Shown: positions 44,228-56,354, counted from the stretch's first letter. The stretch is 64,000 nucleotides of DNA from Ampullaceana balthica (GCA_944989445.1 CALYLW010001219.1:88501-152500); one strand, 5' to 3'. Notes: generated from the sequence alone by a model not told the origin. Numbers and translations: made by a program.

Positions 44228-45291
44228 GTAGTATTAAAACATAAACTCGGAGCGTTCAAAATGAAACTCGGACCTTCTTAAAGTACGAGTTCACTCGCAC
44301 TTTAACTGCGATCGACAAAACGTTGAAATGACCAAACGAGTACGGGCATCACCACCAGCGGGAATTACCAGACTGTTGTACCGCTGTCGCCTCCTACAAG
44401 ACGAGAAACACTGAATTCCCCCGTGAGGGATGTTGGTGGTTGTGCTGCTGGTGATACCATTCGATTTAACTTGACAAGTCTAAGAAGGAAGGGGGGGATT
44501 TAGTGAGCCTCGGCCATCAACAACACAGTGACCGTCTTAAACACTTATTCCCCTCGCCAACATCCGGCTAAATGCTGCGTTCTTCGCACTCTTGTAAACT
44601 CTTGTTCTTATAAAGTTATACATTAAAGACACGAGAAAATCCTCTGCGATGTCTATACATACAGAATTCGTTTGTCCAACAGAAGAGAATGGAGCTCGTG
44701 CCTTCGAGCAGCGCTAAGAACAAAAATGATTTAAATCGTTTTCACTTTACAAATATAAGATTATTATTATTATTCTTTTTTTTTCAATCGCGTGCATTTA
44801 AATACGAGAAAAAAAAGCAGGAGTCGGGTTGATGAAAAAATTGCGATCTTTTCAACTGCAACATTCAACATACAACATGAAACAAAGCCTAATGAATCAT
44901 TAATCCTTGCACGCTAAAAAATCTAAATTAAAATTAAAGTCATAACTTATAATTCGGTGTAGGAAATTGATTTGTTCGCGTACATTTTTTATCAAAGAGA
45001 AAACAACTTGTAATAATGAAAACCTTCATTTCACTTGAAAATCTAACTGGAACGAAAATATACGTCTTCCCTAACCACCTCATTCAATATCAAAGAGAAG
45101 CATTTATGAGACTGATCATCTAGTTCCTACAGATTTTTAAACATTAATTCAGGCTGAAGTCTTCAGCTGATAAAAACCACCCTGGACATTGAATACTATA
45201 AATGAATTTTGTTATTATACACATCGTATTTTTGGTCAAATTGTTTTATTTAAAAATTTGTTAATCAATTATTCACTGCCCGGTTGATTTG
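44228..45291. other. No gene seen
   Basis: Unique AT-rich sequence. No repeat or domain recognised. Confidence 0.5.
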
Positions 45292-45472
45292 TTAGTTGGT
45301 TATTCCTCTCGGGCCGAAGGCAGAAGTCATGGATTTCCATTTACGACGATCCGTCGCCCATTGTATTAGGTCTTGATTATTTGTTAGACCCATGATTGAT
45401 CTTTCTCTTTTAAATTTTCTACGTAGGGTTTCCTTTGGTCTTCCTTGTTTTATTTTGCCTTTTGGTGTCCAT
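45292..45472 (-). pseudogene. LINE reverse-transcriptase C-terminal tail
   Basis: The 59-codon minus frame reads WTPKGKIKQGRPKETLRRKF, then NNQDLIQWATDRRKW and a stop at 45292. The pattern G-K-x-K-x-G-R-P-K-x-T-x-R-R..A-x-D-R-x-x-W..A-x-x-P is the familiar end of RTE/CR1-group non-LTR proteins. The upstream catalytic RT domain is missing, consistent with 5' truncation. Confidence 0.65.
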
Positions 45473-45929
45473 ATTTTTAAAAATATCCTGTATGCTTTAA
45501 TATTTTTCTAACCTTACATAAAGTATGGAATTTCTATGTTCGCGTTCCATCTTTACATTAATGACTTATTTGAATGTTCAAGTTGCACACAAAGAAAAAC
45601 AGAAACAAAAACAAACAACCCGCACATTTCTTTACTGAAAAGCTCCCAAGTTATTAACGATGTGATCGTTAGCCTTTGATTGGCTGGATGTTGCACGTGA
45701 TCAATATTTTCCATTCCAGAATCAATAACGTCCAATAGAGCATATTGACGCTGTTTTTCCATGCACAGTCAGTGTTCGCGTGGCAAGTGCGATGATAAAT
45801 TGTCAATCAACTTAAAAGAAAATTTTTTTTAAAAAATTGAACCACGTCTATACCAATAATTGAGTTGTCCCTTCATTGCAAACCATAACACGCCGTTGTA
45901 ACGTCTGCTGATCTAACGGTGGTTACGAT

Positions 45930-46116
45930 CAGGGCCGGTCTTAGCAATCGCGGGGCCCTATGCGGCTTATTATGCGAAACGGATTGCTCGGGGCCCAGTT
46001 TGGGGTAGGATAAGGAATTAATAAGGATAATAAGTGAAAATTAATATAGGCGGGGCCCATGAAAGCGCGGGGCCCACAGCGGCCGCAAAGGTTACAGTGG
46101 CATAAGACCGGTCCTG
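45930..46116 (+). mobile_element. hAT-like MITE, CAGGGCCGGTCTTAGC family
   Basis: Ends CAGGGCCGGTCTTAGC and CATAAGACCGGTCCTG. Duplication GTTACGAT (45922-45929) and GCTACGAT (46117-46124), 7/8. The 187-bp interior repeats GGGGCCC in several places. Confidence 0.85.
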
Positions 46117-46146
46117 GCTACGATCGTGAGGCTGCTTTGGATTGTT

Positions 46147-46364
46147 CAGTCTCCCTTTAAACCGCGAGGCCGCCCAGATATCTGACCGACGCCGTGCAGC
46201 AGTTTAGAATTACCGCGCATCAAAATTTTGATAGAGGAAAGTAGAATATCTGTGGTTGTGAGGAGTAATTTTTAACATTATTTTTAACGAAATGGAATGC
46301 TGTGCAACTTTGCACACGAGATTGTTATTTTGCATTCGAACCAACGAACCTTAGAGGAAACATT
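46147..46364 (-). mobile_element. Degraded CAATGTTCCCTC-family MITE
   Basis: In the minus sense it runs from AATGTTTCCTCTAAGG to GGTTTAAAGGGAGACTG, with GTGCAAAGTTGCACAGCATT and GCGTCGGTCAGATATCTGGG shared with the 13235 and 32969 copies. No clear target duplication remains. Confidence 0.7.
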
Positions 46365-47980
46365 ATTTACGACACTGACCACCTAACTACAACATGGCAT
46401 TCTTTTATGTCCGTGATCATCAAATCCTAAACGGGCTGTTGCTTTTTATTTGAAGGATCCACCGTTACATTTTTTTCCGCTTAAAAATATGAGAATTGGT
46501 AAACTGTTGATTCTTTGATACACACATGGTTCACTAAGTAGACGCATGAATGTTCCTTGAACGTGTCATTGCTGATCACCTTGGCTTTGTGCACTTTATG
46601 CCGTAAAGGGGGAAACTTTCAGCAACTTGTTACCACGATGTAGTTTTAATCTTTGCCGTCGTTGGTGTTTCGTTTCCATTTTTTGATGTCCTCCACGCTG
46701 TACGTGCGCTTGTGGGTATTTTATTTTGTCGATTTTTCCCATTTGAAAATATTGTCAACCCAATGTAAATATTTTACTTTAACGGTTCATCACGAATGAA
46801 CAACTAAACTTTTCTGATCTATGTTATCTTCTTTATGAAAGAATATTTTTAAAGTTAAATTAAATTTTTTATTCAAAATTCTATTTGCAATTTTATGTAT
46901 CCATAACGCATTCGATTACGCTAAAATGTAATTATTTTTTAATCTTTATGTATTGCGTTAATCAAACTGCGCCAAATTGAAGCGTTAGTAACAATGCTAC
47001 TTTGATAATTGTGTATATTGATGATGTCAATTTCGGCTAATTATCTTTATGCAACTAAATCACATCGAACAGATTTTAAATGTTATTTGTTGAAAATAAA
47101 ATCCAATGTTTTTTTTCTGTATTTATTACCACATGCAGCATTGAATTATCATTTATTGTCCCAATGAATTTATCGACCAAAAGAGTTTGTTTGCTTCCTT
47201 TTGGTTTGGCGATGATGATGATGATGATGATTGTTGTGTCTGGCCCATAAATGAAGGGTTTCTTTCAATTGGTGTGTTTCGTCAACGGCCCCAGATCACG
47301 CACAGACTCGCACGCCAGGGCGATGGAAAGGACGTCATTAACTTCGATTTTATCTGTGGGTACTGGTGGGGGGGGGGATGATTCTCTACGTTCACCACCG
47401 TCTCCCATTTGGTCAAAGTCGATCGCGGCTTTAAATTACGCCACCGTATATAGAAAACGTATTTTCAATTCACTGTTAATATTTTCGATAGCACATTTAA
47501 CTTCTAAATAAAAAATAAACAGATTGGCCAGAAGTTCCCAAGTTCTTATGCGTGACCAACAGTGATAGTTTTATTGCACTACATGAGCTCTGTTTATTTA
47601 TATTTCCCGTATGTTTTACTATAACGCTTAAAAAAATTACTTAAAATATTCAGTAATAGTAAATATGATCAAAGTAAATGTGAGCAGAAATTGAAGATAA
47701 AATATGTCACAGAAAAACCACAAGCCCAAAGGTCAGAAAAAAAGTAAAATGTTGGAAAAAACCCAGGCTCATGAATCAACAGGTATTCCCAATTATCAAG
47801 CATCATGCATCGTGTATAAAGTATTATGTCCATGCACCATTGTTACGTTCTGCGTTCTGGTAATTGTATGACCTTTAATACTCAAACCAACCCCAACGCC
47901 ATCGGAACATTCTTTAAGTTTATTATCATCCAACTCTCCAACACTGTCCTTCCGCACACAACAACATTAATCCACTAATC
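46365..47980. other. No gene; (GAT)n at 47210-47230
   Basis: Mostly AT-rich unique sequence; a short (GAT)7 run and a G9 run near 47370. No supported coding region. Confidence 0.5.
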
Positions 47981-48283
47981 CAGTGCTTCTCAAAGTGTTG
48001 GTCCGCGGACCGGTGCCGGTCCGTGCACTATCCATTGCCGGTCCTCAGAAGTTTTCAAGAAAGAACAGAAAAACAGAATTACGGTACATCTTCAATTTTC
48101 AACCATTAATATTAACGATGTAGAATATGTCAATTTTTGGCTATTCTCACATAAAATGAAACAGCTAAATAATATAAATTATATTTCACTAGCAAGTCAT
48201 TAAAGGGAAAATAGTCCCCGGTCCCTGGTGCGTTGTAAAAAATTCCTGCTGGTCCACCATGCTAAAAAGTTTGAGAAGCACTG
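47981..48283 (+). mobile_element. hAT-like MITE, CAGTGCTTCTCAAA family
   Basis: Ends CAGTGCTTCTCAAAGTGTTG and AGTTTGAGAAGCACTG. Flanks CACTAATC and CCCTAACC match 6/8. 303 bp, with GGTCCGCGGACCGGTGCCGG near the 5' end, i.e. opposite orientation to the copy at 27143-27439. Confidence 0.8.
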
Positions 48284-48599
48284 CCCTAACCCACTATCAA
48301 CAACTAACCGTCACTATATCACGTTTACCTACCACTATCACGCGTCATATTCCCCCATTTTACGTCAAAAATATGTTCAATATAATGTGCAACGCGCAAC
48401 AGACCAGCATGAGCGTTCACAGATCGGGAAAACCCCATTAACCTATAATATTGGCCCTGACAATCATATAATATCAACCCGTCCTTGACACATTTGAAGG
48501 TAAATAAATGAATTCATCCATACACCAAGATACCAAGGCGTCCTAACCACGTTGGGCGGCGGTGAGTAACTTTCTCAGTCAACACTCTCAAAACCTGTT

Positions 48600-48870
48600 G
48601 CTATGGTTAGGATATAAGTGGGGTGAGATTGCAGTCAGGCTGGTTGGAAAAAAATGTTATATAAAAAGGCCCCAAAACAAAGAATGTGTCGGCAAAAACC
48701 CTTCGTCATCGAACAAACAAACAAAAACTAATAGCAGTGCGAAAATAAAAATGAAATAAAACTTTACTTTGCTGCAGTGTTATGTCCGGGAATCGGATTT
48801 TTGTAGACATGTTCGTTGTTTTGTGGCACCCTGTCAGGCTTAATTTGATAGGATCGGAAGTTGTGGCAGA
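48600..48870. repeat. Dispersed repeat sharing blocks with 40490-40650
   Basis: GTGGGGTGAGATTGCAGTCAGG and TTCGTTGTTTTGTGGCACCC TGTCAGGCTT (read as two blocks) resemble GTGGGTGAGACTGCAATCAGG at about 40495 and TTCGCTGTTTTGTTACGTCC TGTCAGGCTC at about 40607 in the same order. It may be part of the same mobile element or of a retroelement inserted in both places. Confidence 0.45.
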
Positions 48871-49729
48871 AATAAAGGTGACAAATACCTATGTAGGTCT
48901 TCGTCACATATTCACGAATACTCATAAGCAAGAAGGGTGAGGCGAATGGCCACCGATCATTCACTGTTGATCTGCAGCTAATCTCTCTGCCCGCCTTGTT
49001 AAGTGTGATCGAAGGAGGACCGAGGAACTGGACGGGCTAATTGCTTCTCTACAGTGAACGTGCAGCCATCCGCAGTGATCCACTTTAAAACGCTGATGCA
49101 TTCGTGATTAGATCCCTTCAACGTTAGCTACACGTTCAACGTTCAGATACTCCAGCAACCCCCACCCCATCCCCACCACAACCCCCCCCCCTTCAAATCA
49201 TGAATTTTTAAAATAATTAAATAATAATCTATTACCCCTGTCCCCAATTTTTTTTCCATGTAAGCTTATTAATGTATATCTGGATATTGATGTGGAATAA
49301 TGTGATCTTTGTGAAGCCAGCGCCAAGGGCTTAAAATTAATTTTTATTCAGGGCAACGTATGAACAGGCAATTTAGATGTAATTGATGTGTCGATTGTAC
49401 TTCATAATTTTATTTTATAACTGGGGGCTGTGTTAAAAAATTCGTTAGAATGACACGGATGAATTAGGAGTACCACGCATCATTGATCGTGTTAAATATG
49501 AAATAAAAGCTTACGAACTGAAAACAAAAAGAAGGAAAAGGGACGGGGGAATGCGGGTATTACCTATTCATAATATACGCCCAGTATTGGTGGTAATAGG
49601 GAAAAAAACGATGACTTTGAGAACGTTTTGCTTTGTTTGAAATCGAAATAGATTATCAGTTTTATCTTTATAATCGATTTAGAAGCATTCACGAATTATA
49701 GCACCATGTTATTATCAATATACATAACT
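48871..49729. other. No gene seen
   Basis: Unique sequence with a C-rich patch at 49160-49190. Confidence 0.5.
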
Positions 49730-50149
49730 CCCGTTGTCTGTATGTATGGATGGATGTAATGTATTATATGACGTCATTGTTTGATCTTATATTTAATACA
49801 AGGTGTGCATCAAAAGGTGTGAAAATTAAAGATGCGCTGTAAAAAAATTATATGACGTCATTGTTTTAGCTCATATTTTAATTGTGGAAAAGGGAACAAT
49901 GTAAAAAGAGGATTTGATGATGGCTAATTATAAAATAAAAAAAACGAAAGCTGCGCCCTATAACCGTTATTATAAAATACTTTGTGTACATTTTAGAAAG
50001 TTTAATATTTCCTATTTATCAAACAAGGATAAGTTAGTTGGGCTTTTGAAAAAGGTGGGCGCCGTAGGCGTCCTAAAAATAGTGCATTTTTCAAAATAAA
50101 TAGATTTCAGCTGAAAATTGCCGTCATATTTGACTGGTATTACACCAGT
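49730..50149 (-). mobile_element. ACTAG/GGCGCC-type element, copy 5 (minus)
   Basis: In the minus sense it begins ACTGGTGTAATACCAGTCAA, then TTCAGCTGAAATCTATTTAT, one worn GACGCCTACGGCGCCCAC block, AAAGCCCAACTAACTTATCC, GTACACAAAGTATTTTATAA, and two AACAATGACGTCATATAAT blocks. This copy links the 35390 type 5' end with the 23521 type body. Confidence 0.65.
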
Positions 50150-50924
50150 TATAAAAATATTTTTCATACGTTCAGTAACTCTCAAATTCATTTCCTGGCT
50201 ATGTGTCGTGCAGTCGAAGCTAATGCTCACCTTAGTTAAGAAACTGATAATATTTTTCGCATGGTTTCTATTATTATTATTTGATATATTAATATTTATG
50301 CATTAGTGTCACAGAAGAAAATCACTAGGTATCATTACAAGTTATAAAAAAACAAATTTAAAGACGTCTTCTCCTAATTGCCCTTTAACCATTTTGTCTC
50401 CCTTGAAAAATTCTTTTTGTTTTAAATCGTCAACTAATATTATTGTTGTCAGGCTGCTTAACCAATAACAATGCATACATTAAAAAAAATGTTGTATTTG
50501 TTTGTATGGCCATGCGTATATATGTTGGTCAGCGCATTTGATCTTTAGCTCAAAGTTTCTCGACGGACAAGAGTTAAATTAAACTGTCGGAGTGATATAA
50601 AAGCGTTAGCTCCCCTCGGTTACTCGCGTTCTAATCCGTTAATGGCGCATTCATCAATAAATGATAGACGATACATTGGTAGTGGCATGGCTGGACGTTG
50701 TGCCGCACGGTGCGAAGCTTTAAGCAAAAGCACCGAAATGTACGTTTATAAATGCTCGTGTAAGGCACATGTGTTGAACGCTAATTTATAATTTTTTTAC
50801 ACGCACCCAAAAGTGCAACAGACTGCGAACAAACTTGTGTTAATGCTCGCAATGAAAGCGGCGTAATTCGTAACTAAAATCTTATACCTTCTTGTAAATT
50901 ACGGAAGATTATTACGCCTAACGC
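50150..50924. other. No gene seen
   Basis: Unique AT-rich sequence; 50500-50780 is more balanced in composition and repeat-free. Confidence 0.45.
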
Positions 50925-51515
50925 TTATCCATGGTTTATGTTCAGTCTTTCATTTTTAATAGAGTTGAAAGTATTTTATTATTTTTTTTCGAATGGCAGA
51001 CGGGAAGAATGAGGATTTGAATGCGATTGTCCTTGCGAATGTAAAATTATTAAGGGTATTTATCTCTATATTATGTCTTTCCGAGTTTTGAATTAGAATG
51101 TTGCGTTGTATTTCCAAGTTAGAATTCAATGCCTTTTGTTTGATTACTAATTTGATTCTTGCTCTTCTATCCTCTAGTAATTTAACTAGTGGAGTTCACT
51201 GTGTCAATTGTGAATACTCATTAGTAATGAATCTTTTAGCTATTTTTTAAAATTTGTTCTAGCTTATATAACTTTTCTTTGATGGATGGATCCCGTGCAC
51301 AAGATGCACGTTCAAGTATAGGTCTGAGCAACGTTTTAAGTTCTTATTACATTTGTGAACGTTTCTTTTTGAAAAACTTCTAGTTCGGTTGAAATTTTAT
51401 TTTTTTCACTAAAGTGTGGATTCCATGGCAATCATTCATTTATTATTCCTAAGTACTTTGCATCTTTAGTTTGTATTAGCTGTTTTCCATGAATGAAGTG
51501 GTTTGAATTTATTTG
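50925..51515 (-). pseudogene. CR1/Jockey-like LINE reverse-transcriptase remnant, copy A
   Basis: The minus translation has FIHGKQLIQTKDAKYLGII, PWNPHFSEKN, a later RPILERASCARDP-like stretch, LYKLEQILKN, LEDRRARIKL and NSNLEIQRN, then FFPSAIR. The order HGK..L..T.AKYLG..W..H, R-P-x-L-E-x-A, L-E-x-x-Q, L-E-D-R-R-A-R is the thumb/C-terminal region of CR1/Jockey-type RTs. Several stops and frameshifts interrupt it. Copy B is at 56150-56925. Confidence 0.7.
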
Positions 51516-52148
51516 CTTATTTTCCTGTATCTGGGACAAAAACAGAATGAGTATTAAAAGAAATTATGATTGAGCTTTAATTATAGATGATATGCAATTT
51601 TAGACGTTTTAGAAAAGTCATTCATCAATGCTAATAAACAATAATAGTTGAAATTAAAATTGCATATTATATTATTTTCACTTCCTGCTATACCTATAAA
51701 ATTGGGAAAAGACAAAAAAATTGTTCGGAAAAGCGGATAGAAGTGTAAGGATTTGCAATTTAAATATTAAGTCTGGAAAAATATAATACACCTGTGTAAA
51801 ATTGTGCACTTATTTAACAATAATGAAATGAATAAGCAAAATCAAATAATGTTCTTTTTTGTGTGCTTTGATTTGTAAGTAAAGGTAATCATTTACATAA
51901 TTTTTTAAAATTCATGTCACGAGTCACGAGAGAGAGAAATGGAATACGTTTAGATGGGGTACATTTCAAAATTTATTTCTTAAGCTTCTTTTCTAAGTAT
52001 GAAACGTTTGATGCTTTAAAAAATAAATGGAGTAACACATAAACCCCACTAAGTTGCGTAGGTCGCTTTGTTTTTTTTTAGATGTTGAGATCTATAGTAT
52101 GAATGTGGAATGTAACGATATATGTGGTAAATTATTGCTCCAGTTAAC
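51516..52148. other. No gene seen
   Basis: AT-rich unique sequence. Confidence 0.5.
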
Positions 52149-52735
52149 TATCATCATCATCAGTTCCGTGACCGTTGCGGTCGTTGGGGGGAGCGCATGG
52201 ACACATCAACAGACAACGATCTTCACATTGGCCTATCTTGAGCGGCGCCCAGTAATTCGTTCAATCTCATCCCTGTCCATTCCTTAATGTTGTCAAGCCA
52301 GTCGTTCCGTTATCGACCTCTTCGCTGGCCCCCTTCTACAGTGCCTTGAAGGATATTTTTTGTCAGGGTATCATATCGCAGAACATGACCAAACCATCCC
52401 ATCTTACGTCTCTTAATTGTTGTTATAAAAGTTTTTTGACGACCCACAACAGAGATTATTCTGTCCCAGACATATTCATTGGTCCTGTGTTCTAAATAGA
52501 AAATCTGGAGAATTTTCCTCATGCATTTGTTTTCAAATGCCTACAGCTTGCTTTCATTGGCTGCCATTAGTGTCCAGGTCTCACATCCATTAAGGACAAT
52601 GGTTTTGACGAGGGCTCTGTAAAGCCTGAGATTTGTTGGCAGGCTAATGTTTTTGCTGTTCCATATTTTTTAAAACTTCGTCATTGCTGCCATTGCCGAC
52701 CCAATTCTAGCTCGAATTTCAGCTTAACTATAATC
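52149..52735 (-). pseudogene. RTE-like LINE C-terminal remnant
   Basis: The minus translation gives ALVKTIVLNGCETWTL, LQAFENKCMRKILQI-like text (with a stop in place of Q), RRKMGWFGHVLRYDTLTKN, LQGTVEGGQRRGR, and NIKEWTG, ending ..RSRN and a stop followed at once by TGATGATGATGAT. The GCETWTL..E.K..RKIL..WFGH..R motif run and a stop abutting a trinucleotide tail are typical of RTE-group non-LTR elements. At least two stops in the reading frame show decay. The same tail occurs at 6887-6983. Confidence 0.8.
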
Positions 52736-52751
52736 ATGTCTCATACATATA

Positions 52752-53275
52752 CAATGCGACCCCGTTAAGTCGCGGTCGTTCGGGTCCATATTTATGTAAT
52801 CGCGACATAGGTGAATCGCGATTTATCGTCACTTAGTACATATTTCGGTGTAACTTATTGAGTGATAATACAGGATGCAAATAAAAACGTGTTTTCTTTC
52901 CTAAAACATTAATTTAAAATTAAATTTAGTTTATACTCACGTATTATACATATCAATACTCAATACATATGTTTTTAATACAAAAAATAATTTTCAACAA
53001 GTAACTACAACTACCCACGGTAAACAGAAACATTAAATATCGGGAAAACTTAGAGCCCCCTCCAATATGACGTCAAAAAGCTTTACGCCCCCCCCCATAA
53101 AAGCCGTACTTCCTTTTGAAAATGAGCATGTGTCAAATGACTTTATTGTCATTTAATCACACGTACGTATTATTGATTGCTATGTTACGTCACAGAATCT
53201 GGGAGCCATGTTAATTACCGCGATTTAACCAAGTTCGCAAAAAATAACCAAGCGCGACTTAACGGGGTCACAATG
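52752..53275 (+). mobile_element. pogo/Tigger-like MITE with TA target
   Basis: Terminal inverted repeats CAATGCGACCCCGTTAAGTC and (complement of the right end) CATTGTGACCCCGTTAAGTC, flanked by TA at 52750-52751 and 53276-53277. 524 bp, AT-rich interior, no transposase. TA target and TIRs around GACCCCGTTAAGTCGCG fit a Tc1/mariner-pogo relative. Confidence 0.78.
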
Positions 53276-53685
53276 TATATATATCCAATTTGACAGAGAT
53301 AGGAGAAGAAAGGTCTATGGCTGTTTTGAATTCAAGGATGCACGAGCTCTTCTGTGAATGAGGACGAGGACGTATGAAATCGGACCAATAAGTAAATTGC
53401 CTAATTGCATTTACGATAGCAACTTTATCTTTTCCTCTATCTCTATCCTTTGGGCAGATCTGAGCACACCCCACTTTAACGACCACTTTGGTGCATGTGT
53501 CTATGGATGGTGATATGGCCCCCTTCCACTCAGATGTATTGTATTTCTCCAAGGTTGATTTAGCTAACTTTACGTTTCAAGGGGTTTGGCCCCATAATAA
53601 ACTTAACAAGCGGGGCATTGTGCTTGTCCAGTAACTTGGCCAAGGACACTTCTAGTTTCTACAAAATAAAATCACGTATTGGAAT
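53276..53685 (-). pseudogene. Unidentified coding remnant, truncated by a MITE
   Basis: The minus strand first reads LEVSLAKLLDKHNAPLVKF, then after a shift KLAKSTLEKYNTSEWKGAI, CTKVVVKVGCAQICPKDRD, AIVNAIRQFTYWSDFIRPR and LEFKTAIDL, before running into the MITE at 53275. The roughly 90-codon part lacks stops and is rich in ordinary residues, unlike chance frames here. The Cys-x(3)-Cys and R-Q-F-T-Y-W-S-D-F-I-R-P-R stretches are distinctive, but I do not recognise the family. It could be transposon ORF or a retro-copied gene. Confidence 0.4.
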
Positions 53686-53756
53686 TTAAGATAAAAATAT
53701 TGGTAATTATAATAAACAATAATTATAATGCTAATTTATATTGTGATGAATGTCCG

Positions 53757-54097
53757 TCCTATATAATAAAAGACAAGTTTCTGTCCGGTCATCGATAGCG
53801 ATTGGTCCCTCAAACACATATGACTCCTACAGCCAATCATATTGAACACGTTTACGCGTACGTTCAAAAAGAGTTATTTTTGGTTCAGTATTTCTTCCAA
53901 GACTTTATTTTGAGTTATGCGCGTTGGGATTTATAGTCAAAAGCTCTGCTTTTACGAGTTATTTATTTTAACTATAATGAATAGTATTTTTGACGTGATG
54001 CACATGTATGGCCGGTCGAGACAGCTGTTGGAGGGGAGTTACAACATGCCACCGAACGGTGGCGGAACGTCCTTGGACGGGCTTTGTTGCTCGTAAT
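53757..54097 (+). mobile_element. Rolling-circle-like element, short copy (TCCTATATAATAAAAG family)
   Basis: Starts TCCTATATAATAAAAGACAA and ends GCTTTGTTGCTCGTAAT. Hairpin GCCACCGAACGGTGGC at 54048-54063, about 35 bases from the 3' end. Shares TTTCTGTCC.., GGGATTTATAGTCAAAAGCT and TGACGTGATGCACATGTATG with the long minus-strand copy at 19250-20106, from which it differs by an internal deletion. Confidence 0.62.
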
Positions 54098-54135
54098 GCA
54101 TAAAACACAAACTCATTATACTTATTGTTGTAACG

Positions 54136-54200
54136 CAGTGCTTCTCAAATTTTTCAGTGGGACGGGCGAAAGTAAAGTGCTCCACGGAGGATGGGAGAAA
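54136..54200 (+). mobile_element. 5' fragment of the CAGTGCTTCTCAAA MITE
   Basis: Begins CAGTGCTTCTCAAATTTTTC. The right-hand inverted repeat was not found, so this is a truncated copy. Confidence 0.55.
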
Positions 54201-54393
54201 TGCGTCCAAGAAAATTTAAACGTATAATTCAAAAGGTTGGATGGAGTTCCGAAAGGGAAAGAGTCTCAAATGAGTCGCTAGTGGGATAAACCAGGGCAGT
54301 TCGACTCCGGGCATTGTTGTAAAACAAGGGGCGCCAATGAAAATGCTTACCCTATTATGTTCAATTATCTTAAATTTAACAATCTTTCTTGAC

Positions 54394-54548
54394 CATTGTT
54401 CCCTCTAAAGTTCGTTTGTCCGTGTGCAAAGTAAAAACAAAAACAAATCGTGTGCAAAGTTGCATACCACCAATAAGTATGCAATGTTTTTAAAAATTTG
54501 CTGCGCGGTAATTATAAACGGCTGCGCGTCGTCGTTTAGATTTTTTAG
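54394..54548 (+). mobile_element. Partial CAATGTTCCCTC-family MITE
   Basis: Begins CATTGTTCCCTCTAAAGTTC with GTGTGCAAAGTTGCATACC and GCTGCGCGGTAATTATAAAC. The right end is replaced by unrelated TTTGAGGCGAATCG repeats at 54580-54650. Confidence 0.65.
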
Positions 54549-54729
54549 GCCAATCGTGTGGCGTTTCGAGTTCTTTGCGCAGTTTTGAGGCGAATCGGGA
54601 GGCGTTTCGAGTTTTTCGTGTACAGGTTTGAGGCGAATCGCAGCAGGTTTTGATTTTTTTATTATAACTCATCGCATGTTGCTGCCATCCAGGCCTTTTA
54701 AACCTGCTGCTTTGCTTTGAAAACCATGG

Positions 54730-55090
54730 ATGACATCAAACAGATTGAAACTGAACGATGACAAGACAGAAGCAATTATTTGTGGCTATGAAGCCAATTT
54801 TAGCAGCGATAGATAAAGGTCGGCATCGCATTGTTTGAAAGAGCTGACTTCAAAGCACGCCCCACTAAATAAAGTAAGTTGCGTTTATCTTCACAGTCCC
54901 TGCTGAAAGTTTCCGGTGCGGATGGACACAGAAGGACGACCCTCGAGTAGCAATCTCATGATGCAACCGTGCCAAAGTTATGGAATAGTATTCTGGGTAT
55001 TCATTGTGGGAATTAAACGCCCCTCAACCTCCCAACAAATAAATGTAAGAAAGTCTGAAGTTGCTGAACTAGTGATGAAGTCTTGAAAAT
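54730..55090 (+). pseudogene. CR1/L2-like LINE reverse-transcriptase remnant
   Basis: The plus-strand translation has LKLNDDKTEAIICGYEANF near 54745-54800 and, in another frame near 54890-55040, SLLKVSGADGHRRTTLE and ATVPKLWNSI. K-L-N-x-D-K-T-E and P-x-L-W-N are conserved in CR1/L2/Rex-type RTs. Frames are broken between and within the blocks and the intervening segment is shortened. Confidence 0.6.
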
Positions 55091-55727
55091 CAGATCGCAT
55101 TGAGCATGGTAGACTTATAGCATAAAAAATAGTGCTTCACAAGACACCAGCATCATCATCATAATCAAATTTTGAGGCGAATAGAGAGACCTCTCTAGGT
55201 CTCTTCGTCGGTGGCCAAAAATAAAATAAATTTTTTTAAAAACGAGATTTAAAGATTTTCGCAGCTCACTTCTGCGGACGCGAGATTGTCTTTCTTTTAC
55301 TTGTTTGTCTCGCTTTGCATTTTTTTAGGTTGTTTTTTCTGGATCTTTATCCCTTGCATTTAAAGAATAAAAGCAAACCTTTTTGTTGCCGTAAGATTGG
55401 GGACTTAATCTTAAAATAAAACAGCGGAGTCATTCTTAGCCACCGGGTAAGGCTTTAGAAATTCTTACTTATCCGTTTAATACTCGTGTTTAATCTGTCT
55501 CTCGTTGAAAGAATTTCTTCTTACATGGAAGTGATGTTGTTACTGTTTCATACATACAACTGTAATAATTACGTTTCTGTGTTTCAATTTTATCTCGTTG
55601 ATTCTGTAACTTCGTCATTTTTAATTACTACACCAGTATAGTGAATGAACGAATTTAAGGGTATTTCATATAGACATATGAAGTCGAAAATGTGATTGGT
55701 AATAATTGCTCAACCCACGTTAAAAAT
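55091..55727. other. No gene seen
   Basis: Unique AT-rich sequence. Confidence 0.5.
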
Positions 55728-56022
55728 ATAAACATATTAACAAAAAATATAAACATATTAACAAGCAAAGAAAATAAACATATTAACAAAAAATATAAAC
55801 ATATTAACAAACAAAAAAAATAAACATATTAACAAAAAATATAAACATATTATCAAAAAAATATAAACATTTTAACAAAAAATATAAACATTTTAACAAA
55901 AAATATTAACATATTAACAAAAAATATAAACATTTTAACAAAAAATATAAACATATTTAAAAAAGTAATAAACATATTAACAAAATATATAAACATATTA
56001 ACAAGAAATATAAACATATTAA
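55728..56022 (+). repeat. ~20-21-bp AT minisatellite (AAAAAATATAAACATATTAAC)
   Basis: About 14 copies of AAATATAAACATATTAACA with TTTTAAC variants and two GCAAAG/CAAACA-containing units. Confidence 0.9.
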
Positions 56023-56354
56023 CGTGATGTTTAAAACTGCTTGTTGCTTGTTACATTCGTTAAGACATCGCTAAGACTGTCCGCCACTAACTCGACCCTC
56101 TCACATCTTATTTATTACAGACGCGCCTTCTTTATAGGAGATTATTGCGTCCTTCGAATATCCGTGGTTTATGTCCAGTCTTGCATTTTCTTATAGAGAT
56201 TTAAATGTTGATAGTTTTTTGGTTTTCCTGGTTAGATCAGACAACCAATTCCACGCCCAAATTCCTGACGGGAAAACACGATAATGTGTATTATGTTTGT
56301 TCGTGCCTACAGAATAAGAAAAGTGTTTTTGTTAATACCTACGTCTATCTGAAG

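Noticed and set aside
47211..47381. Acidic (Asp-repeat) small protein
   Set aside because: The Asp run is a GAT trinucleotide repeat; the rest has no supporting signal.
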